DNA from: Nelumbo lutea | Lineage: Eukaryota; Streptophyta; Magnoliopsida; Proteales; Nelumbonaceae | Length of the DNA: 64,000 nucleotides | Reading direction: 5' to 3' | NCBI GenBank assembly: GCA_022828595.1 | Contig: JAKGHH010000007.1 | Span: forward strand, 32,922,356 to 32,986,355 | In this document: positions 1-11,155 of the stretch, piece by piece | Layout: every line of letters starts with the position of its first letter | How positions within the stretch are numbered: position 1 is the first letter of the stretch | Program-made: the position numbers and the translations under genes | The notes under the pieces: generated by a model | The model's input: only the letters and a program-made list of their open reading frames with translations | What the model was told of the DNA's origin: nothing | Databases searched by the model: none

Positions 1-65
1 AAGATCACAAGTCCAGAAACTTGAGATCGCAACCTTCCTCTCTTTTATTTAGTGTTCTGATACCA

Positions 66-298
66 TGTTTTAGTGGTTCAGATAAGTCCTGTTCAAAGAG
101 AAAGTTGTCGAACTAGAGAGTCTAAACCCTCCTAGACGACCATAAACTCTATTATATTAAAATAAGGGTGCAAAGTCAAATATACCCCTACTTAAGTATG
201 GGACAAGAGAGAAAAGAAAACAAAACAGAATTGCCACATCACTACACTAATTAAACTATAATAAAAAGACTAAGCTATTGATTTTGGTGCTTCTAATC
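66..298 (-). repeat. LTR of a minus-strand copia-like element with its primer-binding site
   Basis: Read on the minus strand, the sequence ends ...TAAAACA followed at once by TGGTATCAGAAC (plus 54-65), which matches the initiator-methionine tRNA primer-binding site used by plant copia elements. Upstream on that strand is an AT-rich TATA-like stretch (around 150-160), as in an LTR promoter. The outer LTR edge near 298 is a guess, and the internal region lies beyond the left edge of the window. It could belong to an element separate from the plus-strand pol remnant that follows. Confidence 0.5.
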
Positions 299-993
299 AT
301 ATGGCTAGCATTCTTAACCCCTTCACTACCTATCAACTTCTCCTTCCCTGTGATAAAATATCACTTATAGATGGTTCTCTTGCTTTGATTTCAGGAAAGC
401 CATTGAGACCCTTACCTTTCCCTTTATCCTTCATGTTCCTATATTGAATACAAACCTCCTTTCTATTAGTGGTTTAACTAAATCACTAAATTGTTGTGTA
501 ACCTTTTATCCTACTTATTTTGTATTTCAAGACTTGAGGTCTTAGAAGGTGATTGGGAATGGCCATGAGTAGAATGTGATCCACTTGTTAGACATACCTG
601 AGAAGGCCCCGATATCATCTCAAAGGATGGCTTTGGAGTCCACTTTGGCAAAGTCTCTTAATCATATTACATTATGTTACGTTATGTTTATTTTCAGTGG
701 GGTCACTTGTATTTTTTGTCTTTCAGTCTTTCGTTTCCTAAGATATTTAAGAGTGTCAGTCTGTTAAGTCTTCATTGTGAGTCATGTCAACTTTCAAATC
801 ATTATAGAAACTCGTATTCTTCAATTAATAAGCAATCTAAATTTTGTCATCATTGTGCGCTCTAATGTGTGGAAGCCATATCATACTCCATCTATGGGTG
901 GTCATAAATATTTTCTCTTGTTTGTTGATGACTTTTCTAGATATATTTGGATTTACTTGTTGTATTCATATGATGAAGCACCCAAATTAGTGC

Positions 994-1202
994 AAAAAAT
1001 TCATAAATTTGTTCTCTCTCAGTTTGGCACAGTATCAAAATATTCTAATTTAATAATGCAAAGGAATATTTTGAGAAGGGTCTTTCTACCTATCTTGAAA
1101 AAATTTCATAAATTTGTTCTCACTCAGTTTGGCACCAGTATCAAAATATTCTAATTTCACAATGCAAAGAAATATTTTGAGAAGGGTCTCTCTACCTATC
1201 TT
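994..1202 (+). repeat. Tandem duplication (about 104 bp x 2) inside the copia integrase remnant
   Basis: The stretch beginning AAAAAATTCATAAATTTG at about 994 recurs at about 1098 with a handful of substitutions and one-base indels. Both copies carry the same FVLTQFGT-type integrase text, so this duplicated coding sequence after the element had decayed or during its insertion. Confidence 0.8.
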
Positions 1203-1470
1203 TAAAGTTTTGGAGTAATTCATCAAAGCTCCTATACCTACACTCCATAATAGAATGAGGCTTCTGAGCAGAAAAATCATCATGTTGAGGTTGCTAGAAA
1301 CATTTTGTGTGCCTCTAATATGTCGTTCTTACTGCAACCCACTTAATTAACTATATGCCATCACAACTCCTTGGTTTCAAGTCCCCTTTCAATCTTCTTT
1401 TCCTAGATGTAGACTTATTTTCTATTCCTCTTTGTGTGTTTGCTTGTGTCTATTATGTCCATGTTCCTAG

Positions 1471-1518
1471 TTCCAAAGTCCATTGAAATTCAACCCACTA
1501 TTATGTCCATGTTCCTAG
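1471..1518 (+). repeat. 48-bp direct repeat, left copy, abutting the 5' LTR
   Basis: These 48 bases are identical to 7040-7087 and touch the first base of the 5' LTR. The last 20 bases also occur at 1451-1470. Copia integrases normally duplicate only about 5 bp, so this is not a standard target-site duplication (see findings). Confidence 0.9.
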
Positions 1519-1761
1519 TGTGAAGAAACTCCCTGATGTACCATTTTATTGTAGTCCTTATTGTATTGTTTTCTTATTTGTTGTTATTTTCACTTCAGCC
1601 CTACAAGGGCCTCCTTGTAAGTTCTCTAAATTGTGTTGCCCTAGAAGGACCTCCTTATAATTTCTGTAACTTCCACTTTCTATATAAAGGACCCTTGGGG
1701 TAGGATCGAAGCATCCATTCTTCATCCCAGAATTTGGTATTCTGCTATAGGTCTGTTGTCA
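1519..1761 (+). repeat. 5' LTR (243 bp)
   Basis: It begins TGTGAAGAAACT and ends GTCTGTTGTCA, giving the expected TG...CA ends. It contains TATATAAAGG near 1681, a likely TATA box for transcription from the LTR. It is directly followed by the primer-binding site. Confidence 0.93.
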
Positions 1762-2662
1762 TGGTATCAGAGCAGGCTACTCTGTAATCAGCTCTTGCCT
1801 TGTGCTCTCTCTCTGATATCTCAAAGGTTGCTGGCTTCTGGGTGCTTTGTCTGAAGATAGGGCTGTTCTGATCAACCCTAGTCCTTGCTCTCTGTTCTGA
1901 GATTTCTGCAAGAGAGGTCTTCCTAGAACTCTCTTGGGACGCCTCTGTTTGCAAAGAAACCTGATTGATTGTGTCGTCCTGGTCTGTTCTTCTTACTCAG
2001 AAGCTTTTTTCGAGATTGGTCAAGCTTTGGAGGAGTTCTGGTCTTCTGTCTAGGATGGCAGCAGTTTTCTTCTTCTTCTGGTCTTCTCTTAAGGGAGGCA
2101 GCAGTTTTCCCTTGGACTGGTGTATTCCCAGGCCTTGTCCAAACTTCGAACATTTTGTTCTTGAATACCGGTGCTTCAGATTGAAGGGTTTCAACAGACC
2201 TCTTCATTCCCTTTCAAGCTGCTTATTTGAATCCTATTGGTGGCTGATTCGAACTTCACACATCAAATTGGTAAATCTCTCTTGCAACCCTAGTTTTCTT
2301 TGTGTTGTCCTAGGGTTACTTGGTAAGAGATGTGTTCAGTACTGAGGGCATTCAGTCCTCTCCTTAGTTCAATAGTCCTGGAACCATCAGGTTGGACTGT
2401 CAACATATCTGGTTGGAGTTGTTCTGGATAAATTTCTTGGAGGATTTTGATTCCTCTACAGGAAGGCAAATCTGTATTGAAGATATTTGACTATATTTCT
2501 CTTCAAGACCAGATTTGTTGTTGTTTGTCTGAACTGCTTGCTGCAACCTTGATTGAACTGTTGACTTAAACTGCTATTGAATTAAGTGAAGTGGTTAACA
2601 GCCCTGAACTTCGAATTTCAGTGCTACTACTTTTCTTCCTGGGTTGCCTTTATTTATTCTTG
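1762..2662 (+). other. Primer-binding site and untranslated leader of the copia element
   Basis: TGGTATCAGAGC at 1762 matches the 3' end of initiator-Met tRNA. The roughly 890 bases to the gag start are T-rich, contain no convincing coding region, and presumably held packaging and dimerisation signals. Confidence 0.75.
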
Positions 2663-3440
2663 ATGGCTAACAAAGTAGATTTTCTCCCTATAAAATTTGA
2701 TGGAACTAACTACAATATGTGGAAGTTCCACTTTGATTTCTATGTTGAGGGAAAGGGACTTGAAGGTTACTTGAATGGGACTGTAAGTAAACCTAATGAG
2801 GATGAGGCTGATAGTAAAACCTATACACAATGGAAAGTTAGTCTCATGGATTTTGAGCTCCATTGCGCCTCACATTAGTGTTCCTATGAGAAGACTAAGG
2901 ACTGCCTGTGACATTTATGCCTATTTGAAAAATGTGTATCATCAGTCCAATATGTCATGGCAATACCAGATTGAATCTGAGATCTTTGCTTATTGCTAGG
3001 GGGACAAAAGGTTCAAGAATACTATTTAGGCGTTATTGATCTTTGGGCTGAATATGAGCTTGTTCATACTGAACCCTCTGATCCCGATGAATGTGTCAAG
3101 TATTTGCAGAAACATTTTGAAAAATGGAAAGTTAACCAATTTCTCATAAGACTGAGACCTGAGTATGAAATAATCAGGTCAAATATTTTGAGTAGAGGAA
3201 CTCTTCTAGACTTAGACTCTGCGATAGGAGAATTGTTGAGGGAAGAAACTAGAATCCTAACTGCTGCAAATATAGAAGGGAAATATCCTGATTCAGGGAT
3301 GGATACTGTTTTTCTTGCACGAGGGAATAAGAAATCTGGTGGAAATGACCCTTCTAAAACTCAATGCTATGAATGTAAAGGATATGGACATATAGCCTCT
3401 CATTGCAAACAACATGGACATATTGCAGATTGCCCGAATT
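2663..3440 (+). pseudogene. gag: copia gag (broken)
   Basis: The start MANKVDFLPIKFDGTNYNMW is the usual N-terminus of plant copia Gag. A UBN2-type Gag domain follows, ending in a CCHC zinc knuckle CYECKGYGHIASHC (about 3364-3405). The reading frame is lost near 2800-2880, there is a stop near 2997, and the frame changes again after the knuckle near 3410. Gag would package the element RNA; this copy cannot make it whole. Confidence 0.88.
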
Positions 3441-6400
3441 TGTCCACCCAAGGGACCCATGAAGAAGAATCAGCCACGCGCTTATCAAGCGTCTGAAGGA
3501 CAAATATCCGATACCCCCATTGCCAAGGGAGAATCCTCTGCTTCCATGAATAAAGAAGAGATACAACAACTAGTATCTTCTTCCATCCCATCTGCCTTTT
3601 TTACTATCGGCCTATCTAGTGAGTTCTCCGGTTATTGCTCTTCTCCCGTTTGGATAATTGATTCTGGTGCTACAAATCATATGACTGGGGCCTATCCTGA
3701 ACCTTCAAACAGATTGTCTGAAACCACCCATAGACACATTGTCATTGCTAATGGTGAGAAACTTGACATCATTGGGAGTGATGACTTGTGTATCAAACTT
3801 TCTCCCTCAAATTCCTTGTCCCTTGCTAAAACCTTCATTGTTCCTAATCTTACTACCAACCTTATTTCAGTTGGTCAATTAGTTGATGGTCATATTCTAA
3901 CATTTGCTTCTAATGGTTGTTTGATTCAAGACCAGTGTACTGGGAAGGTTAAAGGGAAGGGGCGTAGGATGGGCCGCTTGTTTGCATTGGAGTTTGAGAA
4001 ATCTCCATCAGCATCATCCTCTACTTTTTGGAGCTCTTCTACATTGAGTCTTGCTTTGATTTAGAGAAACTATGTTTGGGATCTATGGCATAAACTCTTA
4101 GGCCACCCAAATTCTAATAAACTTAAATACTTGTTTGAGTCTGGTTTTATTAAAACTAAAATTCCTTCTATGAAATCCTTTGATACATCTTGTATTTCTT
4201 GTTGTTTGAGTAAGAGTCACATTTTACCGTTCACTCACCAAGATGAACTTGCTACTTCACTTTTTGAAATTATTCATAGTGATGTTTGGACTTCTTTCAT
4301 TGTCTCTCGGATGGGATACAAGTATCTTGTGTTATTTATTGATAATTGTACCAAGTACACTTGGATCTACTTTCTCAAACACAAATCAGAAGTGTTTCCA
4401 ACTTTTAGGTTGTTTCATAACATGGTTCGAGTTCATTTCCAAGTGAATGTGCAAATCATATGCTCAAACTCAGGGGGAGAATGCAGTGATAGAGATTTTT
4501 TGGCTTACCTGAAACATCATGGTGTACAAGTCCAATGATGCTGCCCAGACACTCCTCAGCAAAATGGTGTGGCGGAGAGAAAGAATGGTCACATTCTCAA
4601 TGTTTTAAGGACTCTCCTACAAGAATCACATGCGCCTCCCACATTCTGGGTTGAGGCCGCTAGCACTACAGTATATCTGATCAATCATATCCCACCATCT
4701 GTTCTTGCTAACATTTCTCCTCATCAAAAGATGTTTGGATCCCCCCAAATCTTTCCTATCTTCATGTCTTTGGGTGTCTATGCTTTGTTCATCTTCCTCC
4801 TCGTGAACGTTCAAAGCTTTCAGCTTAGTCTGTCATGTGTGCTTTTGTAGGGTATAGCCTGAACCACAAGGGATTCATTTGTTATGATCCCTCAGCACGT
4901 CGAATCCGTATCTCTCGAAATATGATTTTTCTTGAGCATATCTCCTTTTTCTCAAGAATTGCCAAATTATTTGCTCCCTCTATTTAAGTTTTGCATGATT
5001 TTGAACAACAGGATTCTCCATCATCCACTACTGAGAAGGAACTTCTCGTCTTCTCTCGCAAGCAGGTTCATGGTCCAGCTCCTACGCCTACGACCCCTCT
5101 TCCTCCTGGTCTGAATCCCTCACCCATCATAGATAACCCTGTAAGTGATGCTCCAGCTTTAGATTCCTCAATTATTCCTCCTGTTCCTTTACGTCATTCT
5201 ACTCGTATCTCCAAACCACCTGACTGCTATGGATTTCCTTTAAACAATAGCTCCTTCTCTGTTGTTTTGACCTCTACAGATATTCCCCGCTCTTACCAGC
5301 AGGCTAGTAGCAGCCCTCAGTGGCAAGAAGCCATGGATGCAGGGATTCAAGATTTGCATGAGGATGACACCTGGGACCTTGTCCCAGCACCTTCAAATGG
5401 TTTTATTATTGGGAGCAAATGGGTCTATTCCATCAAGCTAAAATCTGATGGGTCTCTGGACTGTTACAAAGCCAGGCTTGTGGCACAAGGATATAAGCAG
5501 GAGTATGGCATTGACTATGAAGAGACTTTTGCTCTAGTAGCCAATATTACTACAGTCCGTGTTCTTTTAGCTCTCTCTGCTGCTCACTCTTGGACAATCT
5601 TTCAACTAGATGTGAAAATGCCTTTTTACATGGGCATCTAAAGGAAACAATATATGTGAAGCATCCTCCAGGGTACTACAGTGATCCCTCCCTCGTTTGT
5701 CAACTAAAGAAGTCCCTCTACGGGCTCAAACAAGCCCCTCAAGCTTGGTTTGAAAAATTCAGAGATGTCGTGCAAGCTGGATATAGCCAAAGTGCATCGG
5801 ATTACTCTCTCTTTGTTCAGAAAAGGCCTCAGGGCCTTACCATTCTCTTACTATATGTGGATGACATACTATTGATTGGAGATGATATAGAAGGAATTTA
5901 GGACCTCAAGTCTCTTCTCCATAGTTCCTTCCACATGAAGGATATCGGCCCTCTTAACTATTTCTTAGGACTTGAAGTGCAACGGAGCTCCCAAGTTATT
6001 TTGTCTGCCAACAAAAGTATGCCTCTAGTCTTGTTAAGTTGGCCAACCCCAGTGATGGTAAACAGGTTGATACTCCCTTAGAGTTGAATGTCAAATTATC
6101 CAAATCATAAGGCTCTCTGCTTCCTGATGCTTCCCTCTATCGACAACTTGTAGGCTCTCTTGTCTATCTAACCATGACTCGTCTTGACATCTCACATGCA
6201 GTTCAAGTTGTTAGTCAATTTGTCCTTGCACCTTGTCAACCTCATTTGACTGCGGTGCATCGAATCATCCAAAATATTCGAGGTTCTTTATCACAGGGTC
6301 TTTTCTTCTCTTCATCTTCTCTCCAACTGAAAGCCTATGCTGATGCAGATTGGGCTGGATGCCCCGACACATGACGTTCCACTACTGGATGGTGTGTCTT

Positions 6401-6815
6401 CATGGGTGACTCTCTAATATCATGGAAGTGCAAAAAACTACAGATTGTTTCCAAGTCCTCTACGGAAGCAGAGTACAGGGCAATGTCATCTGTTTGTAGT
6501 GAAGTTGTTTTATTTCAGGAGTTGGGACATTCCTCTCCTACACCCATTCCTCTATATGCAGATAACACTAGTGCTATTAAAATTGCTTCTAATCATGTCT
6601 TTCATGAAAGGACAAAGCATATTGAGGTGGACTGCCACTTTATCCATGATTTGTTTCTTGCAAACTCAACCTCTCTCCCTCATGTTGCCTCTGATATGCA
6701 AGTTGCTGACATCTTCACAAAGGCCATGACGAGATCGAGAGACTTATTTCTTGTAAGCAAACTGATATTCATGCCTCTGCATCAGTTTGAGGGGGAGTGT
6801 GAAGAAACTCCCTGA
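3441..6815 (+). pseudogene. pol: copia pol: protease, integrase, RT, RNase H (broken)
   Basis: The protease motif WIIDSGATNHMT is at about 3649. The GAG-pre-integrase text WHKLLGHPN follows near 4090 and the zinc-binding CISC near 4193. The integrase core reads IIHSDVW...LFIDNCTKY and ends in the TPQQNGVAERKN helix (about 4547-4585). The RT carries LVAQGYKQ...LLLYVDDILLIG (about 5488-5880) and the RNase H AYADADWAG...STEAEYRAM...ADIFTKAM (about 6333-6730). In-frame stops occur at 4062, 4536, 5899 and 6372, the last probably CGA to TGA. Frameshifts lie near 4850 and 5625. Confidence 0.92.
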
Positions 6816-7040
6816 TGTACCATTTTATTGTGGTCCTTATTGTATTGTTTTCTTATTTATTATTATTTTCACTTCAGCCCGGCAAGGGCCTCCTTGTAAA
6901 TTCTCTAAATTGCGTTGCCCTAGAAGGGCCTCTTTGTAATTTCTGTAACTTTCACTTTCTATATAAAGGACCCTTGGGGTAGGGTCAAAGCATCTATTCT
7001 TCATCCCAGAATTTGGTATTCTGCTCTAGGTCTGTTGTCT
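6798..7040 (+). repeat. 3' LTR
   Basis: It matches 1519-1761 except at about 16 positions. Its final base is T or belongs to the flanking repeat, so the terminal CA is reduced to C. The polypurine tract lies directly upstream. Confidence 0.93.
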
Positions 7041-7087
7041 TCCAAAGTCCATTGAAATTCAACCCACTATTATGTCCATGTTCCTAG
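7040..7087 (+). repeat. 48-bp direct repeat, right copy, abutting the 3' LTR
   Basis: Identical to 1471-1518. A diverged continuation (TTCCAACTTACTATTATGATC...) follows, as if the host copia remnant once held a short tandem array here. Confidence 0.9.
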
Positions 7088-8976
7088 TTCCAACTTACTA
7101 TTATGATCTATTGAGATTCAACAATTTCTTATGTTTTCTTGTTTAACTTGAATAAACAAAAAGGATGCAGCAGTGGTTGATGTAATTTAAGAAAAGAAAC
7201 ATAGGTTCGAAGAGAAGAAGAAAGAGAGAGAAAGGAAGAGGGAAGAGAGAAGAAAGAAGGGGTTCGGTTGTATATTACTGCTGCCCCATTAGTTGCTATT
7301 TATAAACATTAATCTCCTTACAAGAGTCGGAGTTACACTAGTACCCCTACTTAAACTAAAACACAAATTAAAAAAAGAACCAAAAAAGGCCCAGCCGGCC
7401 CAATTATAAAAGAAAATAAGAAACATAATAAGACAAATAAGTGTGGGGTTGGAACCACACACTATTAGCTTTCTCTACAGTTTACAATCATTAGTTAGCA
7501 TTATTAGGCCCAAAGTCCATTTGTTTATGTTATCTTTTTGGGACTGTTTTTTATGCTATTAGCAGTAGCCGCCCTATTAAGGGCATATTAGTCATTGTAA
7601 TCAACTTTATTTTATAAGTACATAAAATAATGACTAGGGTGGCCAGTTTATTATAGGCTTCTCCCCTTCTCTTCTTCTCCTCTCACCAAGAACTCTTTCT
7701 CTTTGTTGTGAATTTGTCTATGTATGGTCCACAGGGGCATTATTGTCATTTTTTTATGTTTTGTTTATTAGCTGTACTGTCACCTTAATATAAAATCTAA
7801 TAGGGGTGCTGCCAGCACCACTTTTGGCCCTCGCTCCCTTCTATCTTCCCTACTTCAGTCCACTTTTCCTTTTATCTAGGAACTAATAGGAAACCTCTCT
7901 CACAAAAACTCGTAACTACCTTAGAAAACACATTCCAAGTGATATGATCTAGTCAAAACCTAGTTTGACTAGTGCAATCAAGAGACAAAACCCATGCAAT
8001 GGAATTTAGTATTTCCACCTGCACAGGAGATCAAATTTGGGTAGACAAGCTTGTATGGCATGGGGCCCACAAGTTAATGAACCGAACCAACATTTAGGCC
8101 CAACTACCACATAGATGTGTGCAAGCCCCAACTTAAAACCTGAATTTTCCACTTGGTAGCCTTACCATCCTAAAGGCCTATGTCTGATTAGTTCAGCCTA
8201 TTTAAGTGATTATTAGGTAAAAGCCCAAAATATCACTTTGCATATAATATCTCTGCCATTAACACTTGACACTGCATTAGAAGGACTCATACCCTCTATT
8301 TCTTTATTGATCTATTTTCCAACTCCCCCTCTAATAACCCAATTGAGGATTCATGCAATCCTACAATCGACATATTCAGGCATTCACCATAGGGGCTGTA
8401 TAGAGTGTTTCTTATGTCCTAAGATTTTATCACATTAATCATCAACTCAAATATCATTCTTAACCACCCCAACATACTTAGGTATTTGACCCCAAAAGGA
8501 TCTCATTGGTTGGCATATCAAAGGTGGTCTAGTATAATACCCACTAGATATGGTCTAGTATAATGTTTCTAGTAAACACACACCCTCACCCTTTAGATCA
8601 CAACCAGAGGAACTAAGACCCACTACTCCACTACTTGGGTAGTGTGAGAATGTCAACCTTGTTAGGATAAACTCCCCAAGTTTGTCCACTAGTTGTGAAC
8701 ATTTAAGTCCATGTTGAAATAACCATGTGACCTCATATATAATACTAATATAAACTAAGGGGTAAATAGTAGAACACACCCATGACACATTAAGCAAATA
8801 TTCTTTTATTCATAATAAAGTATTCTACAATACATTAATTAGAGTTGAGGACATACATTATTCAACACTACCAACCTACATTTTGGCTCTCCATATCTTC
8901 TCCTTCTCTCTTCTTCTCTTCTTTATTCTTTAATCTCTCTTAACTCTTCTCTCATTTCCCTTGATTTCTTATGAAA
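7088..8976. other. Non-coding, LTR-like and simple sequence; no gene recognised
   Basis: A purine-rich GAAGAAAGAGAG stretch lies at 7205-7262. Sequence resembling LTR leader DNA occurs at about 7500-7700, with a CT-rich run at 7660-7690. No conserved protein reads through on either strand. The region probably consists of old solo LTRs I cannot assign. Confidence 0.4.
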
Positions 8977-9280
8977 TAATGGTTTCTTAAAACTAAATTT
9001 GAGATTAAGGATCTTGGTGGGCTATGGTACTTCCTGGGCATTGAGGTAGCATATTCTAAGGAAGGGATCTTTATATCTCAAAGGAAGTATATATGTTCTT
9101 GACTTGCTAAAAACGATAGGTGAACTTGGTGCTAAGCCAGCTTCCACTTCTATTGACTACAATCAATTCTCTACAAATGAGAGTTCTTGCTTGACAGGGG
9201 AGTGTTTCAGAGACTAGTAGGGAAGTTGTTATACCTCTACATGACCCAACCTAATATTTCCTATGTTGTCATCCAAAATT
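8977..9280 (+). pseudogene. copia RT fragment (after the catalytic YVDD)
   Basis: Translation gives [20 protein letters not shown], then [10 protein letters not shown] and, after frameshifts, RLVGKLLYLYMTQPNISYVV. This is the thumb/connection part of a copia RT. Both ends are truncated, and nothing of the rest of the element is adjacent. It lies about 600 bp upstream of the MLO 3' exons on the same strand. Confidence 0.8.
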
Positions 9281-9803
9281 ATAGCATGACCATAGGAGAA
9301 GTATGATTTTGAAGTATAAGGCTTTAGAAGTCACAAATTCTGGCAAGCCACATTTCATGTTGTGTGTTTAGACTTTAGATATACACATTTTTAGTTTTAT
9401 ACAAGTCATTGATATAACTAATTCCTCAGGTGAAGGAACTAGCTTTGTACACACATTCATGTTGTGTGTCACAAATTCCTCAGGTGAAGGAATCAAAACG
9501 ACAAAAATTGGGCTTTGAAGTGTCAAGATTTAAATAGAAAAGGATATGTATAGGAAGATGCAACCACATGCTATAATAAATGTGTATATAGGTGCAGAAA
9601 CTACATCTACCTTAAGGTTTTCAAAAAGAAAGGACTTTTTTCTAATCTTAAATGATTTTCTTTTTTTTTTTTTCTATACATTTTGGTATCAATGTGAAAT
9701 ATCTCATGCAAAGAGACATTTAAGTGTATTATGTGTTTTGTGTGATCATAATCAATTGTGGCTATGCATGTATGAACTTGTCATTTTTGTTAAGACCTGC
9801 CAG

Positions 9804-9849
9804 GTCATGGAAAAGATTTTTTTTTTTTTGATAAATGTCATGGAAAAGA
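9804..9849 (-). mobile_element. Tail-only LINE-type insertion (20 bp) with perfect 13-bp duplication
   Basis: GTCATGGAAAAGA occurs at 9804-9816 and again at 9837-9849. Between them is T13 then GATAAAT, which on the minus strand reads ATTTATC followed by 13 A. That matches the 3' ends of the L1-type pieces in this window. It sits about 30-60 bp upstream of an MLO splice acceptor. Confidence 0.6.
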
Positions 9850-9879
9850 AAATTAGCATTTGATAAGCGGTTTCTGCAG

Positions 9880-10730
9880 CTTCTACTTGTGGTGGGCACA
9901 AAGCTTGAATATGTGATTACTCAGTTGGCCCATAAAGTTGCTGAGAAACACTATGCAATAGAAGGAGATTTGGTTGTTACACCTTCAGATGATCTCTTCT
10001 GGTTTCGTAGACCCAAGATTGTCCTGCTGTTAATTCATTTAATACTATTCCAAAACTCTTTTGAGATTGCACTTTTCTTCTGGATATGGGTAAGCAAACA
10101 TTATGTATTTGTGGTATTTTTGTTTTTCAATTTAACTCTAGCTTACATGCATTGGATCTGATGCTTCCATCAAATTTAGGTTCAATATGGCTTTAAATCC
10201 TGCATCATGGGCCACATCGGTTATATTTTCCCAAGACTAGTTATAGGGTAGAATCATCTCTCATTACTCTTTTAATTTTACCTATCTCCGCCATGTTTCT
10301 TTGTACTTCACAATAACAGGTAAATTTGTTCATATGTGGATTCATTTTCTGTTTCTCTTTTTTAGGAGTTTCGTTCAGGTACTGTGCAGCTACAGCACAC
10401 TACCACTTTATGCCATTGTCACACAGGTAAGTTGCTTTTTCATCTAAATTTATCCTAGTTCTAACTAAAGGTTAAAAAAGACTAAAGATTTCATAATGAT
10501 ACTAACTTTTGACTCTTATCTTTTTTTTCTTAATCTATTTGAAGATGGGAAGTCACTACAAAATGTCTATATTTGAAGAGCATATACAGCATACCCTTCT
10601 TAACTGGGCTGAGAAGGCAAAAAGAAAGCAGAGAGTAGCTCCTGATCTCTCTACCGGTAAGTCTACCGAGGAAGTTCAGTTAGGGAAGACAAGATCGAAA
10701 GAATCTGAAATGGAAGAAGGGAAACATTGA
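9880..10730 (+). CDS. MLO: MLO-like seven-transmembrane protein, 3' part only (4 exons)
   Basis: Exons are 9880-10089, 10180-10247, 10366-10426 and 10545-10730. Every boundary has an AG acceptor and GT donor and the joins stay in frame, giving 174 residues and a TGA stop. The first exon reads LLLVVGTKLEYVITQLAHKV and carries the TPSDDLFWFRRPKIV loop and a membrane helix LLIHLILFQNSFEIALFFWI. Exon 2 starts VQYGFKSCIMGH; exon 3 holds SFVQVLCSYSTLPLYAIVTQ. The last exon carries IQHTLLNWAEKAKRKQ, the MLO calmodulin-binding helix, and a short acidic tail. MLO proteins are plasma-membrane proteins that modulate powdery-mildew susceptibility, pollen-tube or root responses and calcium signalling. No start or earlier exon is found upstream on this strand; the complementary 5' part is at 50664-53334 on the minus strand. 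Confidence 0.9.
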
Positions 10731-11140
10731 GAAATTGTGCTGCGAACAGTTAACAAGTACTTGAAATGGGTGAGAAGTGGAAGGCAAGGCTTGGAGGCCT
10801 CATTAATGTATAGATTTTGAGGGGTAGGGTAAGGCTTTCACGTCCCCTCTCTGAGGTTTTTCTTGCATGCTAATAAATCTGTGGTGGTCACCCCTCCACT
10901 GGGAGTAAATTTTGGCGGAAAAAATAAAAAGGCTTGGAGGCCTCATTGTGTTTTCTTGTGGAAAGTAGTTGTTTATTATAACATTTATACTATCTATAAA
11001 AGTGCGAATGGGTGTCTTTCGCTCTTGAAATTTTTATTGGAGAACAAATGCCCCTCTCTAATGTTTGAATTGGAAAACAAGTAATAGCAAAAGTTTTATT
11101 TTACATTTTCATTTAATATACATACTAGTGGAGGGGGCCA
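10731..11140 (+). other. Probable MLO 3' untranslated region and AT-rich spacer
   Basis: No conserved coding sequence follows the MLO stop. AGGCTTGGAGGCCTCATT occurs twice (about 10785 and 10929). At 11010-11130 there is a repeat of about 100 bp related to 13680-13780. Confidence 0.4.
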
Positions 11141-11155
11141 TGCGTTGCAGGGGCT

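Larger units (their letters stand above)
330..1518 (+). pseudogene. Decayed Ty1/copia pol fragment (protease end to integrase C-terminus)
   Basis: Translated pieces follow copia pol order. The protease/GAG-pre-integrase part is near 340-600 (LADGSL-like and LTKSLNCCVTF-like text), the integrase core near 880-1000 (KYFLLFVDDFSRYIWIYLL), and the AERKN-like helix near 1265. The integrase C-terminal LGFKSPF / VFACVYYVHVPSS text is near 1360-1470. Frames change repeatedly and no ORF exceeds about 125 codons, so the copy is dead. An internal tandem duplication sits at 994-1202. The later element 1519-7039 interrupts this remnant. Confidence 0.75.
1519..7039 (+). mobile_element. Ty1/copia LTR retrotransposon, two LTRs, non-autonomous by decay
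   Basis: The order is 5' LTR (1519-1761), Met-tRNA primer site TGGTATCAGAGC (1762-1773), an untranslated leader of about 0.9 kb, gag (from 2663), protease, integrase, reverse transcriptase, RNase H, polypurine tract TTTGAGGGGGAG (6785-6797) and 3' LTR (6798-7039/7040). Integrase before RT is diagnostic of copia. By eye the LTRs differ at about 16 of 243 positions, 13 of them transitions, so the insertion is not recent. It lies inside the older copia remnant at 330-1518. Confidence 0.95.

Noticed and set aside
10366..10426. Apparent 1-bp deletion in the third exon of the MLO 3' part
   Set aside because: Moving the previous donor by one base (exon end 10247, GTAGAA donor) gives LVIG-SFVQVL in frame, so no frameshift is needed.
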